A stretch of 64,000 nucleotides of DNA from Candidatus Poribacteria bacterium. GTDB lineage: Bacteria; Poribacteria; WGA-4E; WGA-3G. Made by a program: the position numbers and the translations under genes. Location of the stretch: NCBI GenBank assembly GCA_022827625.1, contig JAJEIE010000008.1, positions 62,001 to 126,000 on the forward strand, read 5' to 3'. Under the pieces are notes generated by a model that searched no databases, was not told the origin of the DNA, and was given only the letters and a program-made list of their open reading frames with translations. Below, in pieces: positions 9,104-17,850 of this stretch; position 1 is the stretch's first letter; each line of letters begins with the position of its first letter.

Positions 9104-9116
9104 ACGGTTCCTCCAT

Positions 9117-10379
9117 TTACGGATCGGTGTCCGGGACTAATACCTGAATTCCGGCTGCTGGCAAGACACCGACGCGTGCCTGTGCCGGAAGTTTCTCTGC
9201 GAAGAGCTGAATCGCTTGTTCAAGGTTGCGAAAAAGACGAGCAGCCGGGTATTCCTTGTAGAACTCATCTGTTTCAAAGTGCTCAGACCAGACGTGTAGT
9301 TGGTTGCGTCTGCCGATTTCCGGTGTTGGAGGTTCAGACGGAATCTGTTGCGCCCGCTGCTGGCGGTAGCGCGGATAATCCAGTCTATCGTACAATCCGT
9401 GGTAACAGCTCCCGTCACTTGCTGGGTACAGGGCTAATGTGTAGGCGTTCTCGAAATAACTAAAAGCCGCCAATGCCTTATCCAGTTGGATCGCATCAGA
9501 ATCAAGCGGATAGCAGTTGACGATAACCAAATCGGTCTCTCTTTCGTTAATTTCAGATATCGGTGTGCTATAAGTATCCAAGGCGAAACGCGCCCCTGCG
9601 CGATGTGCCTTCACAAAGTTGCCTACGAACACCCCAGAAATCTCACGATGACTATTCAGGGTAACGTTTGCGATAGCATCAAGCCCCAGAATTTGTGCTG
9701 CCCGCTCAGCACAGTCGCGTCGGTCAAGTTCTACCTCTCCCTCAATTATGGCGGGACCCCGGCTTGATGAGAAAGTGTGGAAATAGAATATTGTCGCAAA
9801 TCCTGCGACACCCGGTACAATCAACTTCGCACCTCCGGTAAAACCGACGGAACTGTGCGGATAGATACCTCCAACACAGATTTTGAAATCCGCATCTGCA
9901 ACGATACGATTAATATAGATAGGCATGCCATTATCAAGATTACCCAATGCCCGGAGATCACCCGCCAGGAAGTTATGGTTTGTTACCTCGTATGCCGCAG
10001 CCACATCTGCCCCAACCTTTATAGGGATCTCCGCATCGATCAGGGGACGATGGGAACCGGGTCCAACAACAAAACGGATTTCGGACTTTGGAACACCCGC
10101 TGCAGCTAACTCGCGCAAGAGAAAGGGGATAACTCTTGCCGCAGGTGTCGGGCGACTCAGATCATCCACAACAATCGCGGCACTTTTTTTGCCTTTCGCT
10201 AATTCCGAAATACGAGGTGTCCCGATCGGTTCAGCGAATGCGCGTTCGATTTGTGCGTCAGAGAGTGCAGGGGCATCCTTAGGTCCTAACATCTCTACTT
10301 CCCAATTGGTTGGAAAATTCAGTGCTAACGCATTGTCTCCATACCACGCACCGGAACGGACTGTAATAGTGTTATTCAT
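9117..10379 (-). CDS. LarA-like (DUF2088) nickel-pincer racemase family protein, copy 1
   Basis: A tandem paralogue of the gene downstream, 420 residues and clearly alignable end to end without large gaps. All four cofactor positions are kept at identical numbering: H110 (GPGSHR), H175 (YPHSS), K185 and H201 (YFHTF). Differences cluster in the C-terminal half, the region expected to shape the substrate pocket, so the copies may differ in specificity or form a heteromer. It is the first gene of the probable operon with the second LarA-like gene and the TRAP permeases. The start at 10379 follows GGAGAGCATTC upstream (reverse strand), an acceptable ribosome site. A cofactor-free ancestral role cannot be excluded. 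Confidence 0.87.
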   Translation of the reverse strand: MNNTITVRSGAWYGDNALALNFPTNWEVEMLGPKDAPALSDAQIERAFAEPIGTPRISELAKGKKSAAIVVDDLSRPTPAARVIPFLLRELAAAGVPKSEIRFVVGPGSHRPLIDAEIPIKVGADVAAAYEVTNHNFLAGDLRALGNLDNGMPIYINRIVADADFKICVGGIYPHSSVGFTGGAKLIVPGVAGFATIFYFHTFSSSRGPAIIEGEVELDRRDCAERAAQILGLDAIANVTLNSHREISGVFVGNFVKAHRAGARFALDTYSTPISEINERETDLVIVNCYPLDSDAIQLDKALAAFSYFENAYTLALYPASDGSCYHGLYDRLDYPRYRQQRAQQIPSEPPTPEIGRRNQLHVWSEHFETDEFYKEYPAARLFRNLEQAIQLFAEKLPAQARVGVLPAAGIQVLVPDTDP

Positions 10380-10450
10380 GAATGCTCTCCATTTAAAATA
10401 GAATAATTATAGGAGTATAATTCGTTGAGCTTTCTGAAAGTCTAATATAC

Positions 10451-10849
10451 TTACTGGTTATCGGTAATTTCGAGTTTGGGGTTTACATCCACATGCGGCT
10501 TAATAGGATGATCTTTGTCCTTGATTTCAAGTGCAGAACCCGCACCCTCCAAGGGTTCGATTGAAAGTCGACATCCAAGTGCAGTGAGAATAATTCTGAG
10601 CGTGTCTATCCGTAGTGCCTTTTCACTGGATAGTTTCTTCAATAACACTTGTGGTTTAATGTGAGTATTCTCGGCAAGTCTGGAGATTTCACCTTGTGCT
10701 TCAATAGCACTTTCGAGTGCCATCTGGACAGCAGCAATATTTCCGTGTGTTTGATACTCTTCCATAACCGCTTCAAGATAGCCAATGACATTTCCTCTTT
10801 CAACCAGTTGTTCAATGAGAACTTCGCGCCATTCTCGGTATTTTTTCAT
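10451..10849 (-). CDS. HigA-like antitoxin / XRE-type addiction-module antidote protein
   Basis: 132 residues. The central part (EISRLAENTHIKPQVLLKKL, then ALRIDTLRIILTALGCRL) is the helix-turn-helix region of the family annotated as probable addiction module antidote protein. The N-terminal segment YLEAVMEEYQTHGNIAAVQMAL also fits that family. The C-terminal 30 residues are charged and variable. Its ATG overlaps the TGA of the upstream toxin remnant in an ATGA junction, the usual toxin-first order of these HigBA-like modules. The antitoxin would bind the toxin and repress the operon. Because the toxin gene is 5'-truncated, the antitoxin may now be an orphan. Confidence 0.78.
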   Translation of the reverse strand: MKKYREWREVLIEQLVERGNVIGYLEAVMEEYQTHGNIAAVQMALESAIEAQGEISRLAENTHIKPQVLLKKLSSEKALRIDTLRIILTALGCRLSIEPLEGAGSALEIKDKDHPIKPHVDVNPKLEITDNQ

Positions 10850-11064
10850 TGGTGTGTCTCCTTATGTTGTCTCCAATAAGTTTTTGCGCGGGCAATATCC
10901 CGCCGCTGTGATGACTTATCACCGCCACAGAGTAGCAAAACGATCGTGTTGTCTATTTGTCCAAAATAGATACGGTAACCAGACCCAAAATGGAAGCGTA
11001 ATTCAAAAACACCATCACCCGCGACCACTATCGAAAATAGGCGCGCATATGGCGACAACACCAC
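10846..11064 (-). pseudogene. 5'-truncated RelE/ParE (HigB-like) toxin
   Basis: Residues ELRFHFGSGYRIYFGQ and LLLCGGDKSSQRRDIARAK are the C-terminal half of the addiction-module killer family, whose full proteins are about 100 residues. Here the match begins near VAGDGVFE, only about 15 residues from the possible GTG start at 11064. A TAG directly precedes that codon in frame, and pyrG ends 49 bp upstream, so roughly the first 45-50 residues of a normal toxin have no room. The 5' part was probably deleted. A short alternative toxin cannot be excluded, but the N-terminal helices typical of the fold are missing. Confidence 0.7.
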
Positions 11065-11112
11065 CTAAAAATAGGATAACTAGCACGATATCCATTTTCT
11101 ATATCTTTATCT

Positions 11113-12729
11113 CTAAGTTTTCTTGTCCTTCTCTTGGCAGCACAGCACCGCCGCGATAAATTCGCGGAAAAGCGGGTGCGGGGCAAGCGGTTTTGATTGA
11201 AATTCGGGGTGGAATTGTGAACCCACCATCCACGGATGGTCAACCACCTCAGCGATTTCGACGAGGCTCTCGTCCGGTGACAGACCACTAAAACAGAGCC
11301 CCGCTGCTTCTAATTCCGAGCGATACGCATTATTCAGTTCATAGCGATGTCGGTGGCGTTCTACGATGATAGGTTGCTGATAAGCGGCATAACTTTTGGT
11401 GTTTTCTTTTAGTCTACAAGGATAGATGCCAAGTCGCATTGTCGCCCCCATGTCAGCAATGGCGCGCTGCTCAAGCATCAAATCTATAACAGGATACGGT
11501 GTTTCTGAATCTACCTCTGTGCTGTTCGCGCCTTTTAGGTTAGCGGCGTGTCGGGCAAACTCAATCACGAGGCACTGCATACCGAGGCATAACCCGAAAT
11601 ATGGAATCCGATTTTCACGGGCGTATTGTGCTGCAACGAGCATCCCTTCGATGCCACGATAGCCGAATCCGCCCGGGACCAAAATCCCATCAACGTCCGC
11701 AAAAACGCTGTCGAGGTCCGGTTTTTCTGTGAGTTCTTCGGAATCCATCCATTCTATATCAACAGCGGTCTCGTTGGCAATCCCACCGTGCTTGAGGGCT
11801 TCTTGTACGCTGATATAAGCATCACTCCCAGTGGTATATTTTCCGACAACGGCGATGCGGGCGGCGTGTTTCGGGTTTTTCAGTTTTTCAACCATCGCAG
11901 CCCATTCAGCGTCCATCGGTGGACGTGTGTCGAGGCCAAGCCGCTTCAAAACGAGATGGCCCATCCCTTGCCGTTCAAAATTAAGTGGGATTTCATCAAC
12001 GCATTTCGTGTCGAGGCCTTCAAAAATATATTCTTCACTGAGCCCGCAGAGGAGCGCGATTTTCTGGCGAAACGCCTCCTCCAGCGGCTGGCTGGTCCGG
12101 CACAGCAACAGATCCGGTTGAACGCCCAATTCTTGGAGCTTGCGGATGCTATGTTGGGTCGGTTTGCTCTTGCTTTCGCCGTTAGGTAGCGTGTAAATGA
12201 GGGACACATGGAGGAACATCGTGTTCTGACGACCCACCTCGACTGCCATCTGCCGAATCGCTTCGACAAAAGGCGGCATCTCGAAGTCACCGATCGTTCC
12301 GCCTATCTCGGTAATCACAATCTCGGCTTCGTTGTCCTTACCAATCTGGTAGATACGGCGTTTGATTTCATCGGTAATGTGTGGAATCAGCTGCACCGTC
12401 TGACCGAGGTAATCCCCGCGACGTTCTTTCGCAATCACTTCACTATAGACGGATCCCGTAGTGAAGTTGGCGTATTGGTTGAGGTCAATACCGAGAAAGC
12501 GTTCATAGTTCCCGATGTCGAGATCGGTTTCCGCACCGTCATGCGTGACGAAAACCTCTCCGTGTTGAAATGGGTTCATCACACCCGCATCGACATTCAG
12601 ATACGGATCAATTTTGACGACAATCACCTTGAAACCGCGATTAATCAGCAGTCTGCCCAAAGATGCGGTCGTGATTCCCTTGCCGATACCTGAGATAACC
12701 CCGCCGGTCACAAAAATATATTTTGTCAT
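11113..12729 (-). CDS. pyrG: CTP synthase
   Basis: 538 residues, full length. The synthetase domain starts with the invariant YIFVTGGVISGIGKGI P-loop region and contains MNPFQHGEVFVTHDGAETD. The glutamine amidotransferase domain has GGFGYRG, the nucleophile motif FGLCLGMQ and the HPEFQSKP catalytic region. The enzyme makes CTP from UTP, ATP and glutamine in the cytosol. It lies 66 bp downstream of kdsB on the same strand, a common arrangement that fits the CTP need of CMP-Kdo synthesis. The C-terminus is normal, so the neighbouring truncated toxin has not damaged it. Confidence 0.98.
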   Translation of the reverse strand: MTKYIFVTGGVISGIGKGITTASLGRLLINRGFKVIVVKIDPYLNVDAGVMNPFQHGEVFVTHDGAETDLDIGNYERFLGIDLNQYANFTTGSVYSEVIAKERRGDYLGQTVQLIPHITDEIKRRIYQIGKDNEAEIVITEIGGTIGDFEMPPFVEAIRQMAVEVGRQNTMFLHVSLIYTLPNGESKSKPTQHSIRKLQELGVQPDLLLCRTSQPLEEAFRQKIALLCGLSEEYIFEGLDTKCVDEIPLNFERQGMGHLVLKRLGLDTRPPMDAEWAAMVEKLKNPKHAARIAVVGKYTTGSDAYISVQEALKHGGIANETAVDIEWMDSEELTEKPDLDSVFADVDGILVPGGFGYRGIEGMLVAAQYARENRIPYFGLCLGMQCLVIEFARHAANLKGANSTEVDSETPYPVIDLMLEQRAIADMGATMRLGIYPCRLKENTKSYAAYQQPIIVERHRHRYELNNAYRSELEAAGLCFSGLSPDESLVEIAEVVDHPWMVGSQFHPEFQSKPLAPHPLFREFIAAVLCCQEKDKKT

Positions 12730-12795
12730 TTTTACTTTATAATGCCCTCCTTGTGCTACAAGAAATCCTGTAGTTTCTGCATTTACGCTCTGGTG

Positions 12796-13578
12796 TTAAT
12801 GGGTTTCTAAAATTCGTTTTACCCGCTCTAAGTCAGCCGGAACATCAACCCCAATAAGGGGTGTGTCGGTTTCGACAACATGGATAGGGACACCGTGTTC
12901 CAAAAAACGGAGTTGTTCTAAACCTTCTGCGAGTTCATAAGGCGTGGACTTCCACTTTGTGAAAGCGAGGAGTTGTTCGCGACGGTAAGCGTACAAACCA
13001 ACGTGTCGATATACAAGAAATTTCTGAAGTTCATCCGTACCGATTCTGCCCGGTATAGACGCACGTGAGAAATATAAGGCATCCCCTTGAAGGTTCGTAA
13101 CGACTTTAACGACGTTAACGTCTCGGTAATCTGTAGCAGTCTTAACCCGCTGTTTCAACGTACAGACTTGCACCTCTGGTCTGTCAATGAAAGGTTGGAG
13201 CATCATGTCTATCTGCGCAGGTTCAAGCAGCGGCTCATCACCTTGAATGTTGGCGACAATATCACATTCTAATTCTTCTGCAATAACTGCGACTCGCTCA
13301 GTGCCAGTCGCGCACGGACCCGTCATTTGGACGTTTCCACCGAATTGGGCTACCGCATCGTAAATCCGCGGGTCGTCTGTGGCGACAATAACTTCGTTTA
13401 ACATTTTCGCGCGGCACGCGCTTTCGTAAACGTGTTGCACCATCGGCTTCCCAAGCAGATTTGCTAACGGCTTCCCCTCAAAACGGCTTGAGGCATAGCG
13501 AGCGGGGATGATTCCTACACTTTGCAACCTTATGCTTCCTTTTGACATCCGAGATTCGTTATGTTTTCTCTCTATCAC
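12796..13578 (-). CDS. kdsB: 3-deoxy-manno-octulosonate cytidylyltransferase
   Basis: The KdsB signatures are clear: GIIPARYASSRFEGKPLANL near the N-terminus, VIVATDDPRIYDAV, MTGPCATGTERV and NIQGDEPLL. The enzyme activates Kdo as CMP-Kdo for the inner core of lipopolysaccharide, which argues for an outer membrane. The first possible start is GTG 13578; ATG 13548 would give a length closer to the family, and neither has a strong ribosome site, so the start is uncertain by ten codons. pyrG follows, providing CTP. The 110 bp upstream separate it from a divergent LamG gene. Confidence 0.96.
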   Translation of the reverse strand: MIERKHNESRMSKGSIRLQSVGIIPARYASSRFEGKPLANLLGKPMVQHVYESACRAKMLNEVIVATDDPRIYDAVAQFGGNVQMTGPCATGTERVAVIAEELECDIVANIQGDEPLLEPAQIDMMLQPFIDRPEVQVCTLKQRVKTATDYRDVNVVKVVTNLQGDALYFSRASIPGRIGTDELQKFLVYRHVGLYAYRREQLLAFTKWKSTPYELAEGLEQLRFLEHGVPIHVVETDTPLIGVDVPADLERVKRILETH

Positions 13579-13726
13579 CTAAATCAGTTTAACGCAAAGC
13601 AGGGTTAAAAATCAAGATTTTTTTCGATTTCGGTTTGCAAATGCGATTGAGAAAGTGATAAACTTAACACAAACATCTCGTTCCTCTAAGAGATAAATGG
13701 ATAACCACTATAAAGGAGATTTTAAA

Positions 13727-14584
13727 ATGAAACAGGATTTAAGATTCCCAATATCAACTGCTAAGCTGCGCCTTCATCTGGCGTGCTTATTTTTAATATG
13801 TGCTTTCTCTCTACATATAGTAGGGTTCCTTGGGTTTGAAATTCAGAACGCATCTGCTCAGATCCTCGATCCGGATTTAGTCCTCTATTTTGATTATGAG
13901 GATTTTGATGGCGATACAGTCGTTGAAAAGTCCGGGCGTGGCTACGATGGGGCAATCCAAGGAAAGGTCACGCAGTCAAATGATGGGAAGTTTGGGAAAG
14001 CCGCCCACTTCGCAGCAGGGAGTTTTCTTGATCTTGATGGACCGAATATCAAGCCTGAAGATATCCCGACTGAGGGAATGAGCATTGTCGCATGGATTAA
14101 CGTTGAGGCGATCTCAGACATGGCGATTTTTAACGCCCGTGCTGCTGATAACACATGGCTCGTTCATCCAGAAGCACGCGGTGACGGAAACTATCGTTGG
14201 CTCAATCGGAGTGCTGGAGGCACGACGATCTTTGACATCCGCGCTGGCAAAAACAAAGCCAACGAATGGGTGCATTATGCGGGTACATTCAGTCGAGCAG
14301 AAGGGTTAGCTGTGCTTTACATTAACGGAAGTAATGTTGGGGAAGAGAAGGCTCGCGTCGGCACGCCAATTGCCCCGGATTGGGGGCAGGGCGCTCGCGT
14401 CGGTTTTAATATTGACGATGCCCGTCCGTTTAATGGACTCATGGATGACCTTAACATCTGGAAGCGCGGTCTGACCGAAGAAGAAGTCAATATTATCATG
14501 AACGATAGCGTTGACGCATTCCTCGCTGTTGAAGCGCACGGCAAATTGGCGATGACTTGGGGACGGCTTAAAGCCTCACAGTAA
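13727..14584 (+). CDS. Secreted LamG/concanavalin-fold protein B
   Basis: A long N-terminal signal peptide (LHLACLFLICAFSLHIVGFL, ending near NASAQ) is followed by a LamG domain: SGRGYDGAIQG, MSIVAWINVEA, WVHYAGTFSRAEG, and LMDDLNIWKRGLTEEE. The C-terminus HGKLAMTWGRLKASQ is the signature shared by the four LamG proteins here. ATG 13727 is chosen because AAGGAG (13711-13716) precedes it at proper spacing; the in-frame start at 13697 has no such site. The domain is more distant from copies C and D than those are from each other. The role is probably binding of extracellular carbohydrate or a surface partner; no catalytic residues are evident. A promoter upstream is weak (TTGCAA near 13635). 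Confidence 0.8.
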   Translation: MKQDLRFPISTAKLRLHLACLFLICAFSLHIVGFLGFEIQNASAQILDPDLVLYFDYEDFDGDTVVEKSGRGYDGAIQGKVTQSNDGKFGKAAHFAAGSFLDLDGPNIKPEDIPTEGMSIVAWINVEAISDMAIFNARAADNTWLVHPEARGDGNYRWLNRSAGGTTIFDIRAGKNKANEWVHYAGTFSRAEGLAVLYINGSNVGEEKARVGTPIAPDWGQGARVGFNIDDARPFNGLMDDLNIWKRGLTEEEVNIIMNDSVDAFLAVEAHGKLAMTWGRLKASQ

Positions 14585-14605
14585 CGCGAAACCCCAAACG
14601 CAGTA

Positions 14606-14627
14606 GGCACGGTTAGGAAACCGTGCC
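14606..14627. repeat. Palindromic repeat GGCACGGTT-AGGA-AACCGTGCC
   Basis: Perfect 9-bp arms around AGGA, between LamG B and a convergent HTH gene. The same family occurs in the opposite orientation at 27252-27273. No U-tract follows, but it may still terminate transcription from both sides. Confidence 0.6.
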
Positions 14628-14690
14628 GAACGCAGTGGATCAAAATCGCTATGAAACCGAGGTTTCCCACCTTTTAGGGTATGGGGACTA

Positions 14691-14921
14691 TCACGAGGCG
14701 GAATCCCTATTCAACATCTCGGCGAGGTAATCTTTCTGGGAGAGTAAGTCTTTGTTGACGCGAACGCTCGCTTCGTGGAAACGGTAATCATCTTGACCGC
14801 GTCGGTAGTAACACTGCAAGTGTCCTGCTTCAACTGCTTTTTTGAGGGCTGCCGGTGAGATGTCGAGCATGGCTGCCGTTTCTTCCAGATTATACTCGAC
14901 TACAGTATGGCGTATTTGCAT
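14691..14921 (-). CDS. Small MerR/excisionase-like helix-turn-helix protein
   Basis: 76 residues with an HTH_17-type pattern: YNLEETAAMLDISPAALKKA followed by a short wing (EAGHLQCYYRRGQDDYRF). Such proteins bind DNA as small regulators or excisionases. It is read divergently from the PAP2 gene, with their 5' ends close together, so it might regulate that gene. There is no integrase or recombinase nearby to support an excisionase role. The ribosome site upstream of ATG 14921 (GGAGATAAGA on the reverse strand) is good. Confidence 0.7.
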   Translation of the reverse strand: MQIRHTVVEYNLEETAAMLDISPAALKKAVEAGHLQCYYRRGQDDYRFHEASVRVNKDLLSQKDYLAEMLNRDSAS

Positions 14922-14960
14922 CTTCTTATCTCCCGTTTTACTATTTTAAAGCGAGGTGCC

Positions 14961-15596
14961 GTGTTTTTGAAGTTAGGCATTTTAATTACACCACAAAGGT
15001 TGACAACTGTCAAATGTTTTAAAGCGTTTGTTATATGTCTGTCGGTTTTTTGCTTCTTTGCAACAGGATTAGAAGGAAACGCCGAGAGCCGCTTATCGCG
15101 TTGGGATCAAACCCTCTTTGACCGTATGTATGATGCACCACCACACCAAGAGCCGATGTGGACGATCATGGGAGGGATCTCGGATCTTGGAGATTATCGG
15201 GGTGTGATGGGTGCCTCAATTCTCCTTATGGCGTACGGAAATCAATCGCATCGAGAAACCGGAAAGTTGTTGGCTTCAGCGTATATGGGGGCCGCGGGCA
15301 TAACGTATGGCATGAAAAGGCTAATAGGCAGAAAACGTCCGCTTGATGAAACTTTAGGGAATCCGGCGATGCCATCAGGACACGCCTCTATCATATTTAG
15401 TGTCGCAACCATTTTGGGGTATCAGTATCCGAAGTGGCGAATTCCGATCTATCTCGGGGCAGGACTCGTTGGTTTTTCGCGCGTCTATTTGGGACGGCAT
15501 TATACATCAGATGTCGTCGCTGGCGCAGCGATTGGCACTGCGATGGGTATGCTTGTATGGCATAAACGCGTCACGCTGCTGAAATGGGAGTTTTAG
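14961..15596 (+). CDS. PAP2-family membrane-associated phosphatase
   Basis: The three PAP2 motifs are intact: KRLIGRKRP (KX6RP), PSGH, and SRVYLGRHYTSD (SRX5HX3D). This acid-phosphatase fold dephosphorylates lipid phosphates such as phosphatidic acid or undecaprenyl pyrophosphate. A signal/anchor segment (FKAFVICLSVFCFFATGLEG) precedes a region with three or four hydrophobic helices, so the active site faces the periplasm. I favour GTG 14961 with GCGAGG upstream; the longer ORF from 14907 would overlap the divergent HTH gene. It is about 210 residues, short for the family but complete in motifs. A role in recycling undecaprenyl pyrophosphate is possible. Confidence 0.88.
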   Translation: MFLKLGILITPQRLTTVKCFKAFVICLSVFCFFATGLEGNAESRLSRWDQTLFDRMYDAPPHQEPMWTIMGGISDLGDYRGVMGASILLMAYGNQSHRETGKLLASAYMGAAGITYGMKRLIGRKRPLDETLGNPAMPSGHASIIFSVATILGYQYPKWRIPIYLGAGLVGFSRVYLGRHYTSDVVAGAAIGTAMGMLVWHKRVTLLKWEF

Positions 15597-15648
15597 TCTC
15601 CAAAAACTTGTTGATTAGCACCATTAAATAATTTTGACACTAAAGCAC

Positions 15649-15677
15649 TTGACAAGAAAATTCACGATGTGTAAAAT
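15649..15677 (+). promoter_or_regulatory. Sigma70-type promoter for the 15705 lipoprotein gene
   Basis: TTGACA (15649-15654), 17-nt spacer, TAAAAT (15672-15677). The predicted start near 15684 gives a short leader of about 20 nt carrying an AGAGGGGGG ribosome site before ATG 15705. Confidence 0.8.
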
Positions 15678-15704
15678 ATAGCTAGCAAGAGGGGGGTGGG
15701 ACGT

Positions 15705-16466
15705 ATGACTGCTAAGAGAGATCGCATCTATTTCCAATATCAGATTATAAGCGGCATCGGTTTGCTGCTGCTAACAGGTGTGTTTTTGGCTGGGTGTGCT
15801 GCGACGCCATACCCTTCGGTTGAAGTCTACATGGAACCCGTTGAGGGACGTTTTAACGCCCAAATTGATCCAGAAACGGCGGCGGCGACCGTCGAAAAGA
15901 AAGGCGTTGCGGTTACAATTGAACCCCTTGATGAGGTTGAACTGTTCGCACTCACCGAAGATCCGAAATTAAACCCTTATCTTATCGTCGGGAGGAATGG
16001 TGCTGTTGAACCTATCTACACGGTGTTTGGCATTACAGTCCATAATCGCGACCACCGTCGTGTCCTTGTTGATGACATAGCCGTTCTAATTGATGGAAAG
16101 GATACGCAATATGCCAATCTCTCCAGCGATTACTTCGATTCACTTTACGACGATGTGGATCTATCGCACCAGAATCCTTATGTGCCCCTGACTTATCCCT
16201 CCTATTACGGGTATCACCAGTCCTATGTAGATACCGAGGCATTAGAATGGGGACGCATTGTGATAGAGGATAGCATCTTTGAAAGTGGTAAATTGTTCTC
16301 CGGTGCGAGACGAAGCGGGCTTTTAGTTTTTGATCGACTTCCGAGTGACACGACAGACGTTAGGATTGTTGTCCCTGAAGTTCGGATAATTCATTCAGAC
16401 GGTAAAGCAGATAGATTGCAATTTAAATTTGATTTTAAGCAGGTCTTGCAACAAAATAGCGAATGA
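15705..16466 (+). CDS. Predicted outer-envelope lipoprotein of unknown function
   Basis: About 253 residues. The N-terminus has a hydrophobic segment ending in the lipobox VFLAGC, so the mature protein should be lipidated at that Cys. The body contains alternating beta-like segments (VEPIYTVFGITVHNRDHR, then RSGLLVFDRLP), as in proteins with an immunoglobulin-like fold, and a Tyr-rich stretch (YPSYYGYHQSYVD). No catalytic motif or known domain is recognised. It has a consensus promoter of its own, and the ABC binding-protein gene starts 67 bp later on the same strand, so cotranscription is possible. The start at ATG 15705 fits the ribosome site better than GTG 15696. Confidence 0.75.
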   Translation: MTAKRDRIYFQYQIISGIGLLLLTGVFLAGCAATPYPSVEVYMEPVEGRFNAQIDPETAAATVEKKGVAVTIEPLDEVELFALTEDPKLNPYLIVGRNGAVEPIYTVFGITVHNRDHRRVLVDDIAVLIDGKDTQYANLSSDYFDSLYDDVDLSHQNPYVPLTYPSYYGYHQSYVDTEALEWGRIVIEDSIFESGKLFSGARRSGLLVFDRLPSDTTDVRIVVPEVRIIHSDGKADRLQFKFDFKQVLQQNSE

Positions 16467-16533
16467 CCACAACGGCTTAATTCGTACTAATATAACACGC
16501 AGGATTGCTAAACAACGAAGGGAGTAACCTAAA

Positions 16534-17730
16534 ATGCGAAATTGGCTTGTCGGATTGCTGATAGTAGGACTCGTGTCGTTTTTGGGGTGTCAAGCCCAAG
16601 ACAGGAGCACGGGCCAAACACAGAGAGCACCGAGGGAATTAAAAGTCGCCGTTGCTGCGCCATTTACGGGCAATGCTGCTGCTTTTGGAGAGATGATCCG
16701 CCGCGGTGCTGAACTCCGAGCAAAAGAGATTAACGATGCCGGTGGAATCAATGGGATGAAGTTTACACTGGTTTTTGAAGATGATGCTGGCAAAGATGCA
16801 GAAGCCAGCCTGGTGGCAGAACGCATCGCCAATAATCTACAGATCCTTGCAGTCGTTGGGCATTTCAACAGTTCTTGCTCGTTGGCTGGAAAACCGATTT
16901 ACCAACGCGCCGGTATTGTTGAACTATCACCCGGTTCTACAAATGTGACGGTTTGTGAGGGAAGCGACTGGACATTCCGTAACTTATATCGCGATGATTT
17001 CCAAGGGAAATTTATCGCACAATATATTGACAAGATCTTAACAGATCTTCAATCTGTCGCTGTTTTTTTTGATAATGACGATTACGGACGTGGTTTAAGA
17101 AACGCCTTCGTTGAAGAAGCCGAAAAGATTGGTCTGGACCTCGTCGCGTCTGAAGCCTATGATCGGGATAATACCGATTTTAAGGCACAACTCACCAGTA
17201 TTAAAGCCAAAAACCCAGACGCTGTCTTCATCTCAGGGCTCTATACTGAAGCGGGTTTGATTGCCAAACAGGCGCGTGAGGCTGGCATCACATCACAATT
17301 TTTCGGAGCGGATGGCGTGGATTCCCCAGACTTCCTCACAATCGCCGGAGAGGCCGCCGAGGGCACTTATCTAACAACGCCTTTTACCTTTGGCGCAGCT
17401 GGCGAAGATGCCCTACAGATGGCAGCTAATTTTGAGAACCTTCACGGCGTCGCACCCGACACATGGGCTGCGTTGACCTACGATGCCGTTGGAATGATCG
17501 CGGACGCCCTTGAAAAAACCTATAACTCAGAGGCAGCCGTCGCTGATAACCGAAAGGCGATCCGAGACCATTTGGCATCTTTGGATACACCTGAAGAAGG
17601 CTACAAAGGTGTTACGGGTTTAACCTATTTTGATATAAATGGGGATACGGTGAATAAACCGGCTTACGTGAAAATTGTGAAGGCTGGGCAATTTGTTGCC
17701 GCTGATCAGCAACTACTTGAATTAAATTGA
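16534..17730 (+). CDS. livK: Branched-chain amino acid-type ABC transporter substrate-binding lipoprotein
   Basis: 398 residues of the periplasmic-binding-protein type I (Peripla_BP_6) family. A lipobox (LVSFLGCQ) anchors it, followed by LKVAVAAPFTGNAAAFGEMI, INDAGGINGMKF, VVGHFNSSCS and the second-lobe elements IKAKNPDAVFISGLY and YDAVGMIADAL. Such proteins deliver branched-chain amino acids, or related amides and urea, to LivHM permeases. LivH and LivM follow on the same strand, but no LivG/LivF ATPases do. Ligand specificity cannot be read. The upstream GGGAGT site is well placed for ATG 16534. Confidence 0.93.
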   Translation: MRNWLVGLLIVGLVSFLGCQAQDRSTGQTQRAPRELKVAVAAPFTGNAAAFGEMIRRGAELRAKEINDAGGINGMKFTLVFEDDAGKDAEASLVAERIANNLQILAVVGHFNSSCSLAGKPIYQRAGIVELSPGSTNVTVCEGSDWTFRNLYRDDFQGKFIAQYIDKILTDLQSVAVFFDNDDYGRGLRNAFVEEAEKIGLDLVASEAYDRDNTDFKAQLTSIKAKNPDAVFISGLYTEAGLIAKQAREAGITSQFFGADGVDSPDFLTIAGEAAEGTYLTTPFTFGAAGEDALQMAANFENLHGVAPDTWAALTYDAVGMIADALEKTYNSEAAVADNRKAIRDHLASLDTPEEGYKGVTGLTYFDINGDTVNKPAYVKIVKAGQFVAADQQLLELN

Positions 17731-17737
17731 TTTAAAG

Positions 17738-17761
17738 GGCTGTCAGCAATCGGCGGTCGGC
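17738..17761. repeat. Dispersed intergenic repeat, copy 2 (opposite orientation)
   Basis: GGCTGTCAGCAATCGGCGGT resembles the reverse complement of the CTGACTGCTGA repeat near 19835. It lies directly after the binding-protein stop and separates that gene from livH. Confidence 0.4.
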
Positions 17762-17850
17762 TGCCAAGCGATTGCTTGTGAAGCACGAAACGCCTGCAAC
17801 TGCCACGACGCGCTCTGATGTCCGAAAGAGCACCAAAAAAGAAGAGGATT

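Noticed and set aside
10846-11288. Programmed frameshift restoring the toxin N-terminus
   Set aside because: The upstream frames lie within pyrG and its short 3' gap and do not encode the missing toxin helices.
14691-14921. Excisionase of an integrated element
   Set aside because: No integrase, attachment repeats or phage genes are near; a small regulator is as likely.
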